Shown: positions 1-11,293, numbered from the stretch's first letter. The stretch is 64,000 bases of DNA from Acinetobacter puyangensis (GCF_900096995.1 NZ_OANT01000005.1:248001-312000), one strand, 5' to 3'. A program made the numbers and translations. The notes: generated by a model from the letters alone, not told the origin.

Positions 1-64
1 TGCATGATACTTTTTTAAATGCTTTAAAATACGACGAAAATATTGGCGATAGTATTCATTGGAT

Positions 65-101
65 AAAAATAATAAAGCGAAAATTTCATAATTTTCGCTT
101 T
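65..101 (-). terminator. Rho-independent terminator after the FabH-like gene
   Basis: A perfect 12-bp stem (74-85 with 90-101, loop TCAT) is followed on the minus strand by a T-rich run. It lies just past the stop codon of the minus-strand ketoacyl synthase gene, so it probably ends the hrpA/FabH-like transcript. Confidence 0.75.
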
Positions 102-117
102 ATCTCAATTTACAAAA

Positions 118-1224
118 TTAAGCCGCAGCGACTTTTTTCAGGATAATTGAGCCGAGAGAATAACCTGCACCAAACGAACACAGGACACCATATTCACCCT
201 CATCAAGCTCATGTCCTGTTTTATCCAGCACAATCATTACACCTGCCGAGGAAGTATTGGCGTATTCATCCAGTACAATCGGTGCTCGTTCGGCTTCAAT
301 ATCCTTGCCCAGAATAAGTTTAAGAATCAGCGCATTCATATTGGCATTGGCCTGATGTAGCCAAAAACGTTTTGGCGCATGAATATCAATATTTAAACGA
401 CTTAATTGTTCCTTAATGGTTTTTGCTACCAAGGGTGAAACTTCCTTAAAAACTTTGCGACCATCCTGTTTAAACAACAGTCCATGCGTCGCATTTTCAC
501 TGGCATTTAAAAAGCCAAAATTATTGCGAATACTATTAGAGAACTGGGTAATTAGCTGGCAATCGACAATTTCAAAGCCTGCTTTTGCTGTTGTATCTTC
601 AATGATCGAAGCCGTTGCCACATCACCAAAGATAAAGTGGCTATCACGTGTACCAAAATCATTATGCGCCGAAGTGATTTCAGAATTGACCAAAAGCACA
701 CGGCGCGCACCACATTTAATCGCATCGTGTGCCTGCTTTAAACCAAAGGTAGCTGCCGAACAAGCAACGTTCATGTCATAGGCATAGCCTTTAATGCCAA
801 GTGCAGTTTGAATTTCAATGGCGACCGCCGGATAGGCACGCTGCATATTCGAGCAGGATAAAATCACCACATCAATATCTTCAGCCGTCACGCCTGCATT
901 TTGCATGGCAATTTTTGCCGCAGCGACACCCATTTCCGCCTGTAAGGAAATTTCATCATTCTCACGTTCAGGCAAATTCGGACGCAGGCGATTAATATCT
1001 AAAATACCAGATTTTTCCACCACATGACGTGATTTAATCCCGGAAGCTTTTTCGATAAATTCTGCTGTCGACCCGCGTAAAGCTTCAATTTCACCGCGTT
1101 CAATTGCTTCGGCATGATCTTGATTGTAGCGTTCTACATAAGCATTCAAGCTGGCAACCAATTCCTCATTCGAGATTGTTTCTGGCGGGGTATAAACGCC
1201 TGTCCCTGTAATACGAATGCTCAT
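118..1224 (-). CDS. Beta-ketoacyl-ACP synthase III (FabH-like)
   Basis: Predicted thiolase-fold condensing enzyme of 368 residues that would join an acyl-CoA to malonyl-ACP in the cytosol. The Cys-His-Asn triad is visible: C155 in NVACSAAT, H290 in LHQANANM and N323 in ANTSSAG. It is longer than E. coli FabH (317 aa), mainly from extra sequence near residues 25-60, so it may be a specialised FabH paralogue rather than the essential initiator. I chose the ATG at 1224 because AAGGAG sits just upstream; the open frame extends further but would overlap hrpA. It follows hrpA by 22 bp and is probably cotranscribed. Family is clear, acyl specificity is not. Confidence 0.85.
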   Translation of the reverse strand: MSIRITGTGVYTPPETISNEELVASLNAYVERYNQDHAEAIERGEIEALRGSTAEFIEKASGIKSRHVVEKSGILDINRLRPNLPERENDEISLQAEMGVAAAKIAMQNAGVTAEDIDVVILSCSNMQRAYPAVAIEIQTALGIKGYAYDMNVACSAATFGLKQAHDAIKCGARRVLLVNSEITSAHNDFGTRDSHFIFGDVATASIIEDTTAKAGFEIVDCQLITQFSNSIRNNFGFLNASENATHGLLFKQDGRKVFKEVSPLVAKTIKEQLSRLNIDIHAPKRFWLHQANANMNALILKLILGKDIEAERAPIVLDEYANTSSAGVMIVLDKTGHELDEGEYGVLCSFGAGYSLGSIILKKVAAA

Positions 1225-1246
1225 GTACAACTCCTTCTCACTCAGT

Positions 1247-4200
1247 TTAACGGACATCCAACTGCGCCCAGGCTTTTTGCAATCGTGCAGGTGAAATTGC
1301 AAATCGGGTTTTCATTGGTTGTGCAAATAAAGAAATACGTAACTCTTCCACCATGGGATAAATTTGATGCGTTTTTGTTCTTGGAGAATTAAATAATTTA
1401 TCCATCCATGGATCAACCACATCAATTGCGTCCTGATCACGTTTCAGATTATTCGGCAAACGTTCCAGTCGCACCTGTAACGCTTTTAAATAACGTGGAT
1501 ATTCTAACCAGATTTCGCTTGGCACCTGATAAGCAAATTCACTTAACCGCATTAAGTCTAACTGATCTTCAATATCATTGATACTTCGTTCAAATACATC
1601 AAGATCGATGCCTAACAATAATTGACGGATATTTTGCCATAATTTAAAAATATCTGTAATTACAGTCAACACCTGTTGCCCAACACTTAAAAAGCGTTGC
1701 TTGGCATCCAATAATATTTGTTCAAACTGATCTTTGCTGGTGGGTATGGTTTGCAGGGTGACTTGCAAGGTGGCATAAATCAGAATCTTTTCCAGTTGTT
1801 GCTTTTCCCCTAAAGGTGAAAATGCCAGTGCCAGCGGTTTTGAAATCTGCTTTTTCAATTGACGGATTAAATCTCCCAGTTGCAAATATACCAGTTGAAT
1901 CATACCTTCACGTTGCTGAAGCATTGCCTGTTCCAGATCATGAAAACGCTGAATTACCACACCACTTTTTGTATTGGCGTCCAGATCAACAAAAGCAGTG
2001 ACAGGACTGAGTGCCTGATAATTTTGCACCACCACGCCAGACACTTTTTGTGATGACTCAAATACAAAATCGGCAGGAAATTCTGTGAACTCACCTTTCA
2101 ACTGCTTAACTGGTCGCTGAGTCTGTACCCGGCAACGGGCCTGTAATTCCTCTAAATTCCGCCCCTGATCAATCAGATGATGACGCTCATCGACAACTTT
2201 AATCAGCGGCAATAAATAGGCAGGAACATGCTCGAAACTAAAATCTCTGGCCTGAATGCCCTCACCGCGTAACATAAATGCAAGTACATCAACAATATGT
2301 TTTTGCTGATCCTGTTCATTAAGTTGCTGCTCAATCTTTCTGGCAGTATCAGGAATCGGTACCACTAGACGACGTTTTTCTTTGGACAGATTCTTTAGTA
2401 GCGCTTCGATTAAATCCAATCGCCAGCCTGCAATGCCCCACGACCATTGCTTTGCATCAATCTGTGATAATGCTTGTACTGGCACAGTGACCACCGCACC
2501 GTCGTCGTCATGACTCGGATCAAAATGATATTTGACCGCCAGTTTAAGCTGACCATTTTTTAAATAGTCCGGAAACTGCGCCGTGTTTGGGCGATCGCTC
2601 AGCCATAAATCCTGTTCATTAAAATATAAAAACCGTGGATTGCCAGGTTCAATGGTTGCCCGCCAGTCTTCTAAACTACGACGTGATGCAATCTCTTTGG
2701 GAATGCGCTCGGCATAGAATTGATACAGGGTTTCTTCATCGACAATCAAATCGCGACGACGTAGTTTATCTTCGACCCGTTCAATTTCTTTGAGTTTAAG
2801 CAGATTATGCTGTAAAAAAGGTGGCGTAATCCCTAGATTTCCCGTCACCAATGCATCACGCAAAAAAATCTCGTGGGCTGCATCCCGATCCACTTTTTCA
2901 AAATTGACCAGTTGTTTGGGCTGAATAATTAAACCAAACAGGGAAATTTGCGCATAGGCATTGACGATTCCGGCTTTTTTCGACCAATGTGGCTCAAAAT
3001 AATGGTATTTCAATAAATCCCGTGCTGCCAGCAAAATCCATTCCGGTTCAATCTTCGCCAGTGTACGCAAATACACTTGCGAAGTTTCCACCATTTCAAA
3101 GGCCATTACCCAAGGCGTATTGGTCTTATGCAAAGTACTGGCAGGAAATACCTTGGCTTTTTGCTGACGCACGGCCTGAAAAACATTACGTTCATCGGTT
3201 TTTTGCGCCACAAAAGACAATAAACCGGTTAATAAGGCACGATGTAAATTCTCATAACTGGCAGATTTTTCATTTAAACTCATGCCCAGTTGTTGTGTCA
3301 TTTCCAACAATTGCTGATAGGTTTGTCGCCATTCGCGCAAACGCAACCAGCTTAAAAAATGCTGTCGGGCAAATTGGCGACGCTGATTTTCACTCATTTG
3401 CTGTTCATGCTTGAGTGACATCATGGTTTGCCATAACTTCACATAAAACAGAAAATCGGAATCTGCTTCTTTAAACAATGCGTGTTTCTGATCTGCCTGC
3501 ATTTGCTTGTCTGCCGGACGTTCCCGTGGATCTTGCACAGCCAAAGCACTGACGATAATCAAGGTTTCCTGTAATACGCCAAAATGCGCACCGCCCACCA
3601 GCATACGCGACAATCTCGGATCAATCGGCATTTTTGCCATCATTTGTCCGATTTTGGTTAAGGCATCTCCCCTATTTTCTTTTTTGGCAGGAGATGACGC
3701 TTCTTTTTCATTGGAAGAATCCGAATGATTTAAACCCAAAGCCCCGAGTTCAATCAATAGCTTGTGGCCATCATTAACCAGTCGGTGATCCGGTGGTTCA
3801 ATAAAATCAAAATTTTCCAGACTACCCAAGCCCAGACTTTGCATCTGCAAAATGACTGATGCCAGATTGGTACGCTTGATTTCAGGTTCGGTAAATTCCG
3901 GGCGACTTAAAAAATCTTCTTCACTATACAAGCGAATACATACACCTGCCGCAATACGCCCACAACGACCTTTACGCTGATTGGCAGCAGCCTGTGAAAT
4001 CGCCTCGATAGGTAATCGCTGAACCCGTGATCGATAGCTATAACGGGAAATACGGGCAAAACCACTGTCAATCACATAGCGAATATTGGGGACAGTTAAA
4101 GCCGTTTCCGCCACGTTGGTGGCAATAATAATACGCCGTCCCTTACCACCGGGATTAAAGATTTTTTGTTGCTCGGATAAAGCTAAACGGGCATAGAGCG

Positions 4201-5164
4201 GTAAAATCTCTGTATGGCGTGGACCATATTTTTGCAGGGTTTCCTGCAATTCCCGAATTTCTTGTTCGGTGCTGGCAAAGATCAGAATATCGGCATATTC
4301 AGGATGCCCCTTCGCTTCGGCATCGGCAAAACATTCTTCAACTGCCTGTACCACCGCACGCGGTAAGTTTTCCTCAAAATCATCAAAGGCATCATCATCA
4401 CTACCGCCAACGGTCATTTCCGAAATTGGGCGATAACGCAATTCAACCGGAAAGCTACGCCCTTCAACTTCAAAAATTGGGGCATCATGAAAATATTGAC
4501 TAAAGCGATTGACATCCAGTGTTGCCGAAGTCACGATTACTTTCAAATCTGGACGCTTGGGCAAAATATTCTTGATATAGCCCAGAATAAAATCAATATT
4601 CAGTGAACGCTCATGTGCTTCATCAATAATAATGGTGTCATATTTAGTGAGAAAGCGGTCATGTCCCAACTCTGCCAGCAAAATTCCATCTGTCATTAAA
4701 CGGACGATCGAATCCTGATTGCCCTGTTCATTAAAACGTACTTTAAAACTGATGCTTTTACCCAGTGGTTCGCCTAGTTCCTCTGCGATCCGTTGTGACA
4801 CACTGCGCGCTGCAAGTCGACGCGGCTGAGTATGCCCAATTAAACCAGTCAACCCACGTCCAGCCAGCATGGCAATCTGGGGTAACTGTGTAGTTTTCCC
4901 TGAACCGGTTTCCCCCGCAACAATAATCACCTGATGCTTTTGAATGGCTGCGGCCAGTTTGTCCGCATATTGAGTAACGGGTAAGTCTTGATTTAATTTG
5001 ATCTGTGGTAAATGTTGCAGACGTGCGGCAACATGTCGTTTAGACTGAGCCAACAACTGCTGATATTTATGCTCATCCTGCTGTTTGCCTTTTTTTAACC
5101 GATACAAGCGATGACGATCTTTGGCCATAACTAAATCTTGTATATCGAAATCGGCTGTTGTCAA
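1247..5164 (-). CDS. hrpA: ATP-dependent RNA helicase HrpA (DEAH box)
   Basis: Large DEAH-box helicase of 1305 residues, almost the length of E. coli HrpA (1300), a cytosolic RNA helicase that rescues stalled ribosomes. Visible motifs are Walker A GETGSGKT (84-91), DEAH (181-184) and SAT (213-215), followed by the second RecA domain with QRKGRCGR and a long C-terminal region with the OB-fold/DUF3418 layout. The TTG start at 5164 has a GGGAAG Shine-Dalgarno, and the N-terminal [14 protein letters not shown] segment aligns by eye with the E. coli N-terminus, arguing against the internal ATG at residue 13. Confidence 0.95.
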   Translation of the reverse strand: MTTADFDIQDLVMAKDRHRLYRLKKGKQQDEHKYQQLLAQSKRHVAARLQHLPQIKLNQDLPVTQYADKLAAAIQKHQVIIVAGETGSGKTTQLPQIAMLAGRGLTGLIGHTQPRRLAARSVSQRIAEELGEPLGKSISFKVRFNEQGNQDSIVRLMTDGILLAELGHDRFLTKYDTIIIDEAHERSLNIDFILGYIKNILPKRPDLKVIVTSATLDVNRFSQYFHDAPIFEVEGRSFPVELRYRPISEMTVGGSDDDAFDDFEENLPRAVVQAVEECFADAEAKGHPEYADILIFASTEQEIRELQETLQKYGPRHTEILPLYARLALSEQQKIFNPGGKGRRIIIATNVAETALTVPNIRYVIDSGFARISRYSYRSRVQRLPIEAISQAAANQRKGRCGRIAAGVCIRLYSEEDFLSRPEFTEPEIKRTNLASVILQMQSLGLGSLENFDFIEPPDHRLVNDGHKLLIELGALGLNHSDSSNEKEASSPAKKENRGDALTKIGQMMAKMPIDPRLSRMLVGGAHFGVLQETLIIVSALAVQDPRERPADKQMQADQKHALFKEADSDFLFYVKLWQTMMSLKHEQQMSENQRRQFARQHFLSWLRLREWRQTYQQLLEMTQQLGMSLNEKSASYENLHRALLTGLLSFVAQKTDERNVFQAVRQQKAKVFPASTLHKTNTPWVMAFEMVETSQVYLRTLAKIEPEWILLAARDLLKYHYFEPHWSKKAGIVNAYAQISLFGLIIQPKQLVNFEKVDRDAAHEIFLRDALVTGNLGITPPFLQHNLLKLKEIERVEDKLRRRDLIVDEETLYQFYAERIPKEIASRRSLEDWRATIEPGNPRFLYFNEQDLWLSDRPNTAQFPDYLKNGQLKLAVKYHFDPSHDDDGAVVTVPVQALSQIDAKQWSWGIAGWRLDLIEALLKNLSKEKRRLVVPIPDTARKIEQQLNEQDQQKHIVDVLAFMLRGEGIQARDFSFEHVPAYLLPLIKVVDERHHLIDQGRNLEELQARCRVQTQRPVKQLKGEFTEFPADFVFESSQKVSGVVVQNYQALSPVTAFVDLDANTKSGVVIQRFHDLEQAMLQQREGMIQLVYLQLGDLIRQLKKQISKPLALAFSPLGEKQQLEKILIYATLQVTLQTIPTSKDQFEQILLDAKQRFLSVGQQVLTVITDIFKLWQNIRQLLLGIDLDVFERSINDIEDQLDLMRLSEFAYQVPSEIWLEYPRYLKALQVRLERLPNNLKRDQDAIDVVDPWMDKLFNSPRTKTHQIYPMVEELRISLFAQPMKTRFAISPARLQKAWAQLDVR

Positions 5165-5536
5165 ACTGTCTTCCCACTCAAAATAAATAAAGCAGAGTAT
5201 TCTACTCCTTTTCCAGCATATTCTAAAATATTTTCTTTTATCGCCATCAAGTTACACATTGTCACAGAAATATTTTTGGCATCGCCTTGAATTTTTTCTT
5301 TTCACCTTAATGTACTGTTACACTCCTTGATATACAAATTTAAGTGGTTTTGATCATTAAATTGTCATGTGATGAGGATAGTGTGTAATGAAATATCACG
5401 ATCCTTTGATATGATCGATGTTGATCAACTTTTCCGATTATTTGTATATAAAAATACTGTTTTACCAATTAAAGAATTTACACTATTCTTAATTTCGAAA
5501 GTTAAACATTCATTCACTCATTAATGGAGATACGAA
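5165..5536. promoter_or_regulatory. Divergent intergenic region between hrpA and ahpC
   Basis: This 372-bp AT-rich gap must hold the promoters for hrpA (minus) and ahpC (plus). A GGAGAT ribosome-binding site precedes ahpC. I could not pick out a convincing OxyR site or a unique -35/-10 pair, and saw no ORF with coding character. Confidence 0.4.
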
Positions 5537-6100
5537 ATGAGCTTAATTAATACCGAAGTAAAACCATTTAAAGCACAAGCCTACCACAATGGCCAATTTG
5601 TTGAAGTAACAGAAGCTGATCTGAAAGGCAAATGGTCTGTTGTATTTTTCTATCCAGCTGACTTTACATTCGTTTGTCCAACTGAGCTTGAAGACTTGGC
5701 TGACAACTACGAAGAATTCAAAAAATTAGGTGTTGAAATTTACGGTGTATCTACAGATACTCACTTCACACACAAAGCTTGGCATGACACTTCTGATGCC
5801 ATCAAAAAAGTTCAATATCCTTTAGTCGGCGATCCAACTTGGACTTTATCTAAAAACTTTGACGTATTAATCGAAGCTGATGGTCTTGCAGATCGTGGTA
5901 CTTTCGTGATTGATCCAGAAGGTAAAATCCAAATCGTTGAAATCAATGCTGGTGGTATCGGCCGTGATGCATTAGAACTTCTTCGTAAAGTGAAAGCTGC
6001 ACAATATGTTGCATCTCACCCAGGTGAAGTTTGCCCAGCAAAATGGAAAGAAGGTGACTCAACACTTGCACCATCTATCGACTTGGTTGGTAAAATCTAA
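5537..6100 (+). CDS. ahpC: Alkyl hydroperoxide reductase subunit C (2-Cys peroxiredoxin)
   Basis: Typical 187-residue AhpC/Prx1 peroxiredoxin that reduces hydrogen peroxide and organic peroxides in the cytosol. The peroxidatic cysteine is C47 in FTFVCPTE and the resolving cysteine is C166 in GEVCPAKW, matching C46/C165 of E. coli AhpC. The catalytic Thr/Pro of PxxxTxxC is present. No ahpF is adjacent, so the reductase partner must be encoded elsewhere. A hairpin terminator follows, so it is probably monocistronic. Confidence 0.96.
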   Translation: MSLINTEVKPFKAQAYHNGQFVEVTEADLKGKWSVVFFYPADFTFVCPTELEDLADNYEEFKKLGVEIYGVSTDTHFTHKAWHDTSDAIKKVQYPLVGDPTWTLSKNFDVLIEADGLADRGTFVIDPEGKIQIVEINAGGIGRDALELLRKVKAAQYVASHPGEVCPAKWKEGDSTLAPSIDLVGKI

Positions 6101-6129
6101 GTTTTAAATTCTTTTAAATAGAATGAAAG

Positions 6130-6154
6130 GAGCATCCAAGTGGTGCTCTTTTTT
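6130..6154 (+). terminator. Rho-independent terminator of ahpC
   Basis: A 7-bp stem (GAGCATC with GGTGCTC, one T-G pair) is followed by a run of T, 30 bp after the ahpC stop. Confidence 0.75.
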
Positions 6155-6240
6155 ATATGCGCCATTTGGTATTTTATTTACTTTGATGCATGGCGCAATT
6201 GAATTATCATAACGCAAAAATGATCTAAAGCCGGATTATC

Positions 6241-7089
6241 ATGTTATTGCTTATTATCGCTGCATTGTTTAGTGTCTCAGTTTCAGTTACGCTAAAAATC
6301 TATAAAACATATAAACTTAGTATTTTACAAATTCTTGCCTTTAATTATGTTAGCGCCAGTTTACTTGCTTTTATCTATTTAAAACCAGACTTTAGCCATT
6401 TTAATTTACACACACCATGGTGGTTAATCGTATTGCTGGGCATATTATTACCCAGTATTTTCTGGTGTCTGGATCGTGCCTTGCAGCATGCAGGTTTAAT
6501 CAAAACTGAAATCGCACAACGTATTTCCGTGGTATTGACCATACTGATCTCTGCAATGATTTATCAGGAACAATTTAGCGTGTTAAAAATTGCTGGTATT
6601 GTGCTGGGAATTCTTGCTGTTGTACTCATGTTAATGGGTAAATCTGGCTCACAAGCAAAGATACAATCCGGGGCATGGCAATATATTCTTGCAGTATGGA
6701 TAGGTTATGCCATTATTGATTTATTATTTAAATATACTTCAAATCTGGGACTACAATTTGGCAGCACCCTAACCGCAATTTTCTGTTGTGCGGCACTGGT
6801 CATGTTTGCAGTGAATTTATTCAAGTCTGTTCAATGGCACAGCGCAAGTATTTTTGCCGGACTAGGACTTGGTGTACTAAATTTTACCAATATTTATTTT
6901 TATCTACAGGCGCACCAACAACTTAAAGATAGCCCGGCAATTGTCTTTGCAGGTATGAATATTCTGGTGGTGTTGTTTGGCATCGTTGCAGCAATCCTGA
7001 TCTTTAAAGAAAAAATGACGACTGGGAAAATCTTGGGTGGTCTTTGTGCAATACTTGCCGTGTATTGTTTGATGCAAAGTATGCTTTAA
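6241..7089 (+). CDS. EamA/DMT-superfamily inner-membrane transporter
   Basis: 282-residue, very hydrophobic protein with about ten predicted membrane segments arranged as two EamA-like halves. This is typical of drug/metabolite transporters that export metabolites or small amino-acid-like compounds. The second half carries the usual GxxLxxxNFTNIYFYLQA-type helix and a C-terminal FKEKMTTGKILGG repeat signature. It stands alone between ahpC and an insertion sequence whose left end lies 77 bp past its stop. The substrate cannot be deduced. Confidence 0.75.
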   Translation: MLLLIIAALFSVSVSVTLKIYKTYKLSILQILAFNYVSASLLAFIYLKPDFSHFNLHTPWWLIVLLGILLPSIFWCLDRALQHAGLIKTEIAQRISVVLTILISAMIYQEQFSVLKIAGIVLGILAVVLMLMGKSGSQAKIQSGAWQYILAVWIGYAIIDLLFKYTSNLGLQFGSTLTAIFCCAALVMFAVNLFKSVQWHSASIFAGLGLGVLNFTNIYFYLQAHQQLKDSPAIVFAGMNILVVLFGIVAAILIFKEKMTTGKILGGLCAILAVYCLMQSML

Positions 7090-7158
7090 CCGATCTATTG
7101 ATAGGTGAAAACATACTTTTAAACATTGATCTTTAAGATTTAAAGACTACACCCTTAA

Positions 7159-7166
7159 ACTTATTT
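7159..7166. repeat. Left target-site duplication of the IS (ACTTATTT)
   Basis: The 8-bp sequence ACTTATTT abuts the left IS end and is repeated exactly at 7879-7886 after the right end. Eight base pairs is the duplication length known for the IS1595 family. Confidence 0.9.
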
Positions 7167-7878
7167 GGGGCTGTACTAGATTAGCATTATGTTAATCTAT
7201 AAAAATGAAGCTAACTAATTGTAAATTAAGTAGGAAACTACAACTCAAGTTGCTTGAATTTTTTGTGCTTGAGGTGACCGCTAGAGCAGCAGCAGATTTA
7301 TTGGAAATACACCCTAATTCTGCTGCTCTGTTTTATACTAAAATTCGTAAAATTATCTTCCACTATTTAGAGCAAGAAGCTCTTGAAGTGTTTGATGGTG
7401 AAATAGAGTTAGATGAAAGTTATTTTGGTGGTATACGAAAGGGAAAGCGTGGACGTGGAGCCTCAGGTAAAGTTATCGTATTTGGTTTACTCAAGCGAAA
7501 TGGTAAGGTTTATACTGTTATCGTTCCTGACAACCAAGTCCTCCACCTTAATGCCTGTAATTGCAAGGAAAATCACTCCAGATAGTGTGGTTTACACAGA
7601 CCATTGGCACAGTTATAATGCTTTGGATGTAGCTGGTTTTAGTCACCATAGAATTAATCATTCAAACCAATTTGCCAATGGAAATAATCATATTAATGGC
7701 ATTGAAAATTTCTGGAATCAGGCGAAAAGAACACTAAGAAAATACAATGGTATTCCTAAGGATTCTTTTCACTTGTTTATTAAGGAATGTGAGTTTAGAT
7801 TTAATTATGGCAGTCCAAAACAGCAACTAAAAACTTTGCGTCTTTGGACTAAAATTTAACTTTATCTAGTACAGCCCC
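7167..7878 (+). mobile_element. IS1595-family (IS1016-type) insertion sequence, 712 bp
   Basis: Complete element bounded by perfect 15-bp inverted repeats, GGGGCTGTACTAGAT at 7167-7181 and its complement at 7864-7878, flanked by the 8-bp duplication ACTTATTT. Size, GGGGCTG termini, duplication length and the single DDE-type transposase fit the IS1016 group of IS1595. It landed between the convergent DMT permease gene and lptB, 30 bp past the lptB stop, and interrupts no gene. The intact duplications suggest a fairly recent insertion, but the transposase is frameshifted. Confidence 0.93.
7205..7859 (+). pseudogene. Frameshifted IS1595/IS1016-type transposase
   Basis: The reading frame runs from 7205 to about 7530 (N-terminal helix-turn-helix, then ELDESYFGG and a GKRGRG stretch), then shifts. 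The remaining frame continues to 7859 with VYTDHWHSYNAL, HSNQFANGNNHINGIENFW and a final RFNYG block. Joining the frames restores a DDE-superfamily transposase of about 217 residues. The break is at GTTCCTGACAACCAAG near 7530, where one extra A relative to the family-like reading V-P-D-T-K would explain it. Programmed frameshifting is not usual in this family, so I treat it as inactivated. Confidence 0.85.
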
Positions 7879-7886
7879 ACTTATTT
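7879..7886. repeat. Right target-site duplication of the IS (ACTTATTT)
   Basis: Exact copy of 7159-7166 immediately outside the right inverted repeat. Confidence 0.9.
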
Positions 7887-7907
7887 TTAAAATTTATACC
7901 TTAAAAC

Positions 7908-8645
7908 TTATACTTTAAAATCATCACCTAGATAAACTTTACGAACAGTATCATTGGCAAGGATTTCTTCAGGTGTGCCTTCCGCAATCACACTACCTTC
8001 CGACACAATATAGGCTTTTTCACAAATCGCCAAAGTTTCCCGTACATTGTGATCGGTGATCAAGACGCCAATACCACGATCTTTTAAAGTACGAATAATA
8101 TCCTTGATGTCACTGACAGAAATCGGATCGACCCCTGCAAACGGTTCATCAAGCAACATAAACTTAGGATCGGCAGCCAGCGCACGGGCAATCTCGGCAC
8201 GACGACGTTCCCCACCGGAGACACTCCTACCCAATGAGTCACGAATATGGGTGATTTTGAAATCGGCAAGCAATTCATCCAGACGTTGTAAACGCTGTTG
8301 TTTATTTAAATCTTTACGTGTTTCCAGAATCGCCAGAATATTTTCACCAATGGTCAATTTACGGAAAATCGAAGCTTCCTGAGGTAAATAACCGATTCCC
8401 TTGCGGGCACGTTCATGCATGGAAAGATGAGACAGATCCAGTTTATCCAGATGAATCGAACCTTTATCCATGCGAACTAAACCTACCACCATATAGAAAC
8501 TTGTGGTTTTTCCTGCACCATTGGGTCCTAGCAACCCAACGATCTGTCCACTATGAATGGCAAAGGATACGTCTTTTACTACCCAGCGTTTATTGTAGTT
8601 CTTGGCAAGATGTTCGATACACAGGGTTTGTACATGTTCTGTCAT
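7908..8645 (-). CDS. lptB: LPS export ABC transporter ATPase LptB
   Basis: 245-residue cytosolic ATPase that powers extraction of lipopolysaccharide from the inner membrane with LptF/LptG and the LptC-A-D bridge. Seen: Walker [10 protein letters not shown], signature SGGERRR, Walker [14 protein letters not shown] and switch His in ITDHN. Its start overlaps the lptA stop, so the two are translationally coupled. The IS right end lies 30 bp beyond its stop and may have displaced the original terminator. lptF/lptG are not in this window. Confidence 0.96.
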   Translation of the reverse strand: MTEHVQTLCIEHLAKNYNKRWVVKDVSFAIHSGQIVGLLGPNGAGKTTSFYMVVGLVRMDKGSIHLDKLDLSHLSMHERARKGIGYLPQEASIFRKLTIGENILAILETRKDLNKQQRLQRLDELLADFKITHIRDSLGRSVSGGERRRAEIARALAADPKFMLLDEPFAGVDPISVSDIKDIIRTLKDRGIGVLITDHNVRETLAICEKAYIVSEGSVIAEGTPEEILANDTVRKVYLGDDFKV

Positions 8646-9193
8646 TAATTTCTTACCCCTGAAAAACTTTGCTGGGACGAAGGTGGAATCACAATCTGGA
8701 TACGCCCTTTATTGCCACCATTGGCCTCGATATCACCCTTATTCATACTATAAGTCAGGTTTTCACCTTTAAATGTTGCACCGTTTTGTGAGAGAAAGGC
8801 ATTGCCGGATAAAGTTAAAATACCAGTTTCAGCATTATATTTAATATTGCGGCCTTCACCTCTTGCGATCCCGCCTTTAGTGTCCATTTGTTGCTGAAAT
8901 TTGGCTGGTGAACCCTGTGCGGTAATCAACTGGATTTTATTACTGGAATTTAAATTGGCCACAATTGAACTGGCCTGTAGCTTTAATGTACCTTGTTGAA
9001 TCACGACGTTACCAGTATAGGTGGTGACACCAGTTTTTTCATTAAAGGTTGCTTTGTCAGCTTCTAGCGTAATTGGCTGATTACGATCACTAGGAATCGC
9101 ATAGGCAGCATTTGCCAGAAGTAAAGCACAGCTTCCAACTGTTAAGAAAGATAAGACCCATTTACTTACAGCATTATGGAGAAGATGGTGCAT
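8645..9193 (-). CDS. lptA: Periplasmic LPS-transport protein LptA
   Basis: 182-residue OstA/LptA-fold protein that forms the periplasmic bridge carrying lipopolysaccharide to LptDE. It begins with a signal peptide (basic start, hydrophobic [21 protein letters not shown]) and continues with repeating beta strands such as [20 protein letters not shown] prefer the ATG at 9193, preceded by GAGGTC, over the upstream in-frame codon at 9220. The start lies inside the 3' end of lptC. Confidence 0.93.
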   Translation of the reverse strand: MHHLLHNAVSKWVLSFLTVGSCALLLANAAYAIPSDRNQPITLEADKATFNEKTGVTTYTGNVVIQQGTLKLQASSIVANLNSSNKIQLITAQGSPAKFQQQMDTKGGIARGEGRNIKYNAETGILTLSGNAFLSQNGATFKGENLTYSMNKGDIEANGGNKGRIQIVIPPSSQQSFSGVRN

Positions 9194-9731
9194 ACTGACC
9201 TCGAAGTGCAAATAATTCATATTGACCAGTGTTTAAATTGGCTTTTAATCCCTGGCTACTAAAGTGTGCTTGTGGACTGGTCACCTGTACTGGACTATTC
9301 GTTTCAATTGTATTGGTTTTTGTAAAACCAAGTAAGCGATCTGTTTTAAAGGTGACACTTGGATTATTTATGCCAGACAGCCGTGACAGCGTGACGTTGC
9401 CAAGTAATTCAACATTGGCATAATCATTGGTGGCAATACTTTTATCCGCATGAAAAGTCGCGCTGGGCTGACCTGCTTCATAGAGCATGCCTTGTATTTG
9501 CTCAATTTCGGCACGGCCTGTTTGCATCCATTGCGTCATATGCCTAGCACTGGCTTTAGCATATAACTGTCCTTTTTCATCGGTTTGAACGACTTGAATA
9601 TTTTCCGCAGTGGAATTTAAGTTCTGATTGCCTGCGGTTTCAAGTTTTTTACTTTTACCACTGTAATAGTAGAAGCCGCCGACTACTGTCACAATAACCA
9701 GTGCAATCGTATAAAGTAGTCGGGTATCCAT
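9174..9731 (-). CDS. lptC: LPS export protein LptC
   Basis: 185-residue bitopic inner-membrane protein with one N-terminal membrane segment (LLYTIALVIVTVVGGFYYY) and a periplasmic beta-jellyroll that receives lipopolysaccharide from LptBFG and hands it to LptA. It lies between kdsC and lptA in the standard order and overlaps lptA by 20 bp. The ATG at 9731 is used; the codon before it is an in-frame TTG. Confidence 0.92.
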   Translation of the reverse strand: MDTRLLYTIALVIVTVVGGFYYYSGKSKKLETAGNQNLNSTAENIQVVQTDEKGQLYAKASARHMTQWMQTGRAEIEQIQGMLYEAGQPSATFHADKSIATNDYANVELLGNVTLSRLSGINNPSVTFKTDRLLGFTKTNTIETNSPVQVTSPQAHFSSQGLKANLNTGQYELFALRGQYAPSSP

Positions 9732-9761
9732 CAATAACGTACTCGCAGAATCAATTTTATA

Positions 9762-10301
9762 TTAATGTGGGATAGTGAGGAATTTATCAAGCACTTGATC
9801 GTAAGCATTTTTTGCATGCAATAACATATCGCATACTTCGCGTACAGCACCACGACCACCATATGCTTGTGTTACCAGATCTGCACGGCGGCGGACTTCA
9901 ACATGACCATTGGGTACACTCACTTTCATTCCGGCAATGCTAAAGGCTGATAAATCTGGCCAGTCATCGCCCATGTACAGACAATCTTCGGGCAAAAGTC
10001 CAAGTTGCGCACAGGCTTCACGTAATGCCAGTCCCTTATCTTCACGGCCTTGAGACACCATGTCCACGCCCAAATCTGACATACGTTTTTCGACGATCTG
10101 ACTTTTGCGTCCGGTAATGATAATGACCTTCATACCAATTTGCTGGACCAGTTTCATGCCCAAGCCATCACGAATATCAAAAGATTTGATTTCATCACCA
10201 TGATTGGTCAAAGTCACAAAACCATCACTTAAAATGCCATCCACATCCAAAACCAAAGCTTGCATATGACGAGCTTTTTCCAATAAAAGATAAGATGACA
10301 T
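9762..10301 (-). CDS. kdsC: 3-deoxy-D-manno-octulosonate 8-phosphate phosphatase KdsC
   Basis: 179-residue HAD-family phosphatase that converts Kdo 8-phosphate to Kdo for lipid A core synthesis. The HAD nucleophile motif is DVDGILSDG (D19/D21), with ITGRKS (motif II) and MGDDWPDL (motif IV). The short length without a cap domain is typical of the tetrameric KdsC type. It follows kdsD by 2 bp in the Kdo/LPS operon. Confidence 0.95.
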   Translation of the reverse strand: MSSYLLLEKARHMQALVLDVDGILSDGFVTLTNHGDEIKSFDIRDGLGMKLVQQIGMKVIIITGRKSQIVEKRMSDLGVDMVSQGREDKGLALREACAQLGLLPEDCLYMGDDWPDLSAFSIAGMKVSVPNGHVEVRRRADLVTQAYGGRGAVREVCDMLLHAKNAYDQVLDKFLTIPH

Positions 10302-10303
10302 GT

Positions 10304-11293
10304 TTATACTCCCGCACTAATTAAGTCATGCATACTGATCACACCAATAACCTTATTTTCATCATTAACCACCACAAACTGATTGATTTTTTTATCACGC
10401 AGCGATTGTAAGGCTTCGACTGCCCGCATTCCAGCTTTTATTGTAGAAGGATTTTTGGTCATCACTGCCGAAACAGGCGTATGTACATTAAATTGTTGTT
10501 CCTTATCCAGCAGTCGACGTAAATCGCCATCGGTGAAGATACCCAATAAGGTATTTTCATGATCCACCACCGTGGTCATGCCGAGACGCTTATCCGTAAT
10601 TTCATATAACACTTCATTTAATGGCGTATCAGGAAAAACTTTCGGTAATTCTTCTGCCTGATGCATCAAGTGTTCTACATGCAATAATAGGCGTTTACCC
10701 AATGCGCCTGCCGGATGAGAACGGGCAAAATCATCTGCGGTAAAGCCTCTTGCTTCCAGTAAAGCAATCGCCAATGCATCGCCCAGTGCCAATGTTGCCG
10801 TGGTACTTGAAGTCGGGGCAAGACCCAGTGGACAGGCTTCCTGCAAATGCCCCAGTGTTAATGCAACATCGGCACTCTTTGGCATTGGCCCGGAATCATC
10901 GGCACTCATGGTAATCAGCGGGACACCCAAATGCTTGACCAACGGCATCAGCATCATGATTTCATCACTTTTACCCGAATTAGAAATCGCAATAAGGACA
11001 TCACCTCGAACCAGCATCCCCAAATCGCCATGCCCTGCTTCACCGGGATGCATAAAGAATGAAGGGGTGCCTGTGGAAGCAAATGTTGCAGCAATTTTTC
11101 GTCCGATATGTCCTGATTTTCCCATGCCTGTTACCACAACACGACCCTTGCATTGCAGTATAATTTCACATGCCTGACTAAATCGATCATCAATTTGCGT
11201 GGAAAGGATTTTTAGGGCATTTTGTTCGATGAGCAAAGTTTCCAATGCACTTTCAATGAAATTGACAGGTTGCTTTTCGGTTGGCATGGTCAA
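10304..11293 (-). CDS. kdsD: D-arabinose 5-phosphate isomerase KdsD
   Basis: SIS-domain isomerase (329 residues) that makes arabinose 5-phosphate from ribulose 5-phosphate, the first step of Kdo synthesis. The SIS domain (about 40-180) holds GMGKSGHIGRKIAATFASTGT and PGEAGHGDLGM; two CBS domains follow (about 205-325). It heads the kdsD-kdsC-lptC-lptA-lptB operon. The TTG at 11293 has AAGGA eight bases upstream; the in-frame ATG at 11287 is the alternative. Confidence 0.95.
   Translation of the reverse strand: MTMPTEKQPVNFIESALETLLIEQNALKILSTQIDDRFSQACEIILQCKGRVVVTGMGKSGHIGRKIAATFASTGTPSFFMHPGEAGHGDLGMLVRGDVLIAISNSGKSDEIMMLMPLVKHLGVPLITMSADDSGPMPKSADVALTLGHLQEACPLGLAPTSSTTATLALGDALAIALLEARGFTADDFARSHPAGALGKRLLLHVEHLMHQAEELPKVFPDTPLNEVLYEITDKRLGMTTVVDHENTLLGIFTDGDLRRLLDKEQQFNVHTPVSAVMTKNPSTIKAGMRAVEALQSLRDKKINQFVVVNDENKVIGVISMHDLISAGV

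Noticed and set aside
7413..7859. Second IS reading frame as an independent gene
   Set aside because: Its C-terminal part completes the DDE transposase begun at 7205; the N-terminal part is out-of-frame noise over the first frame. Merged into one frameshifted pseudogene.
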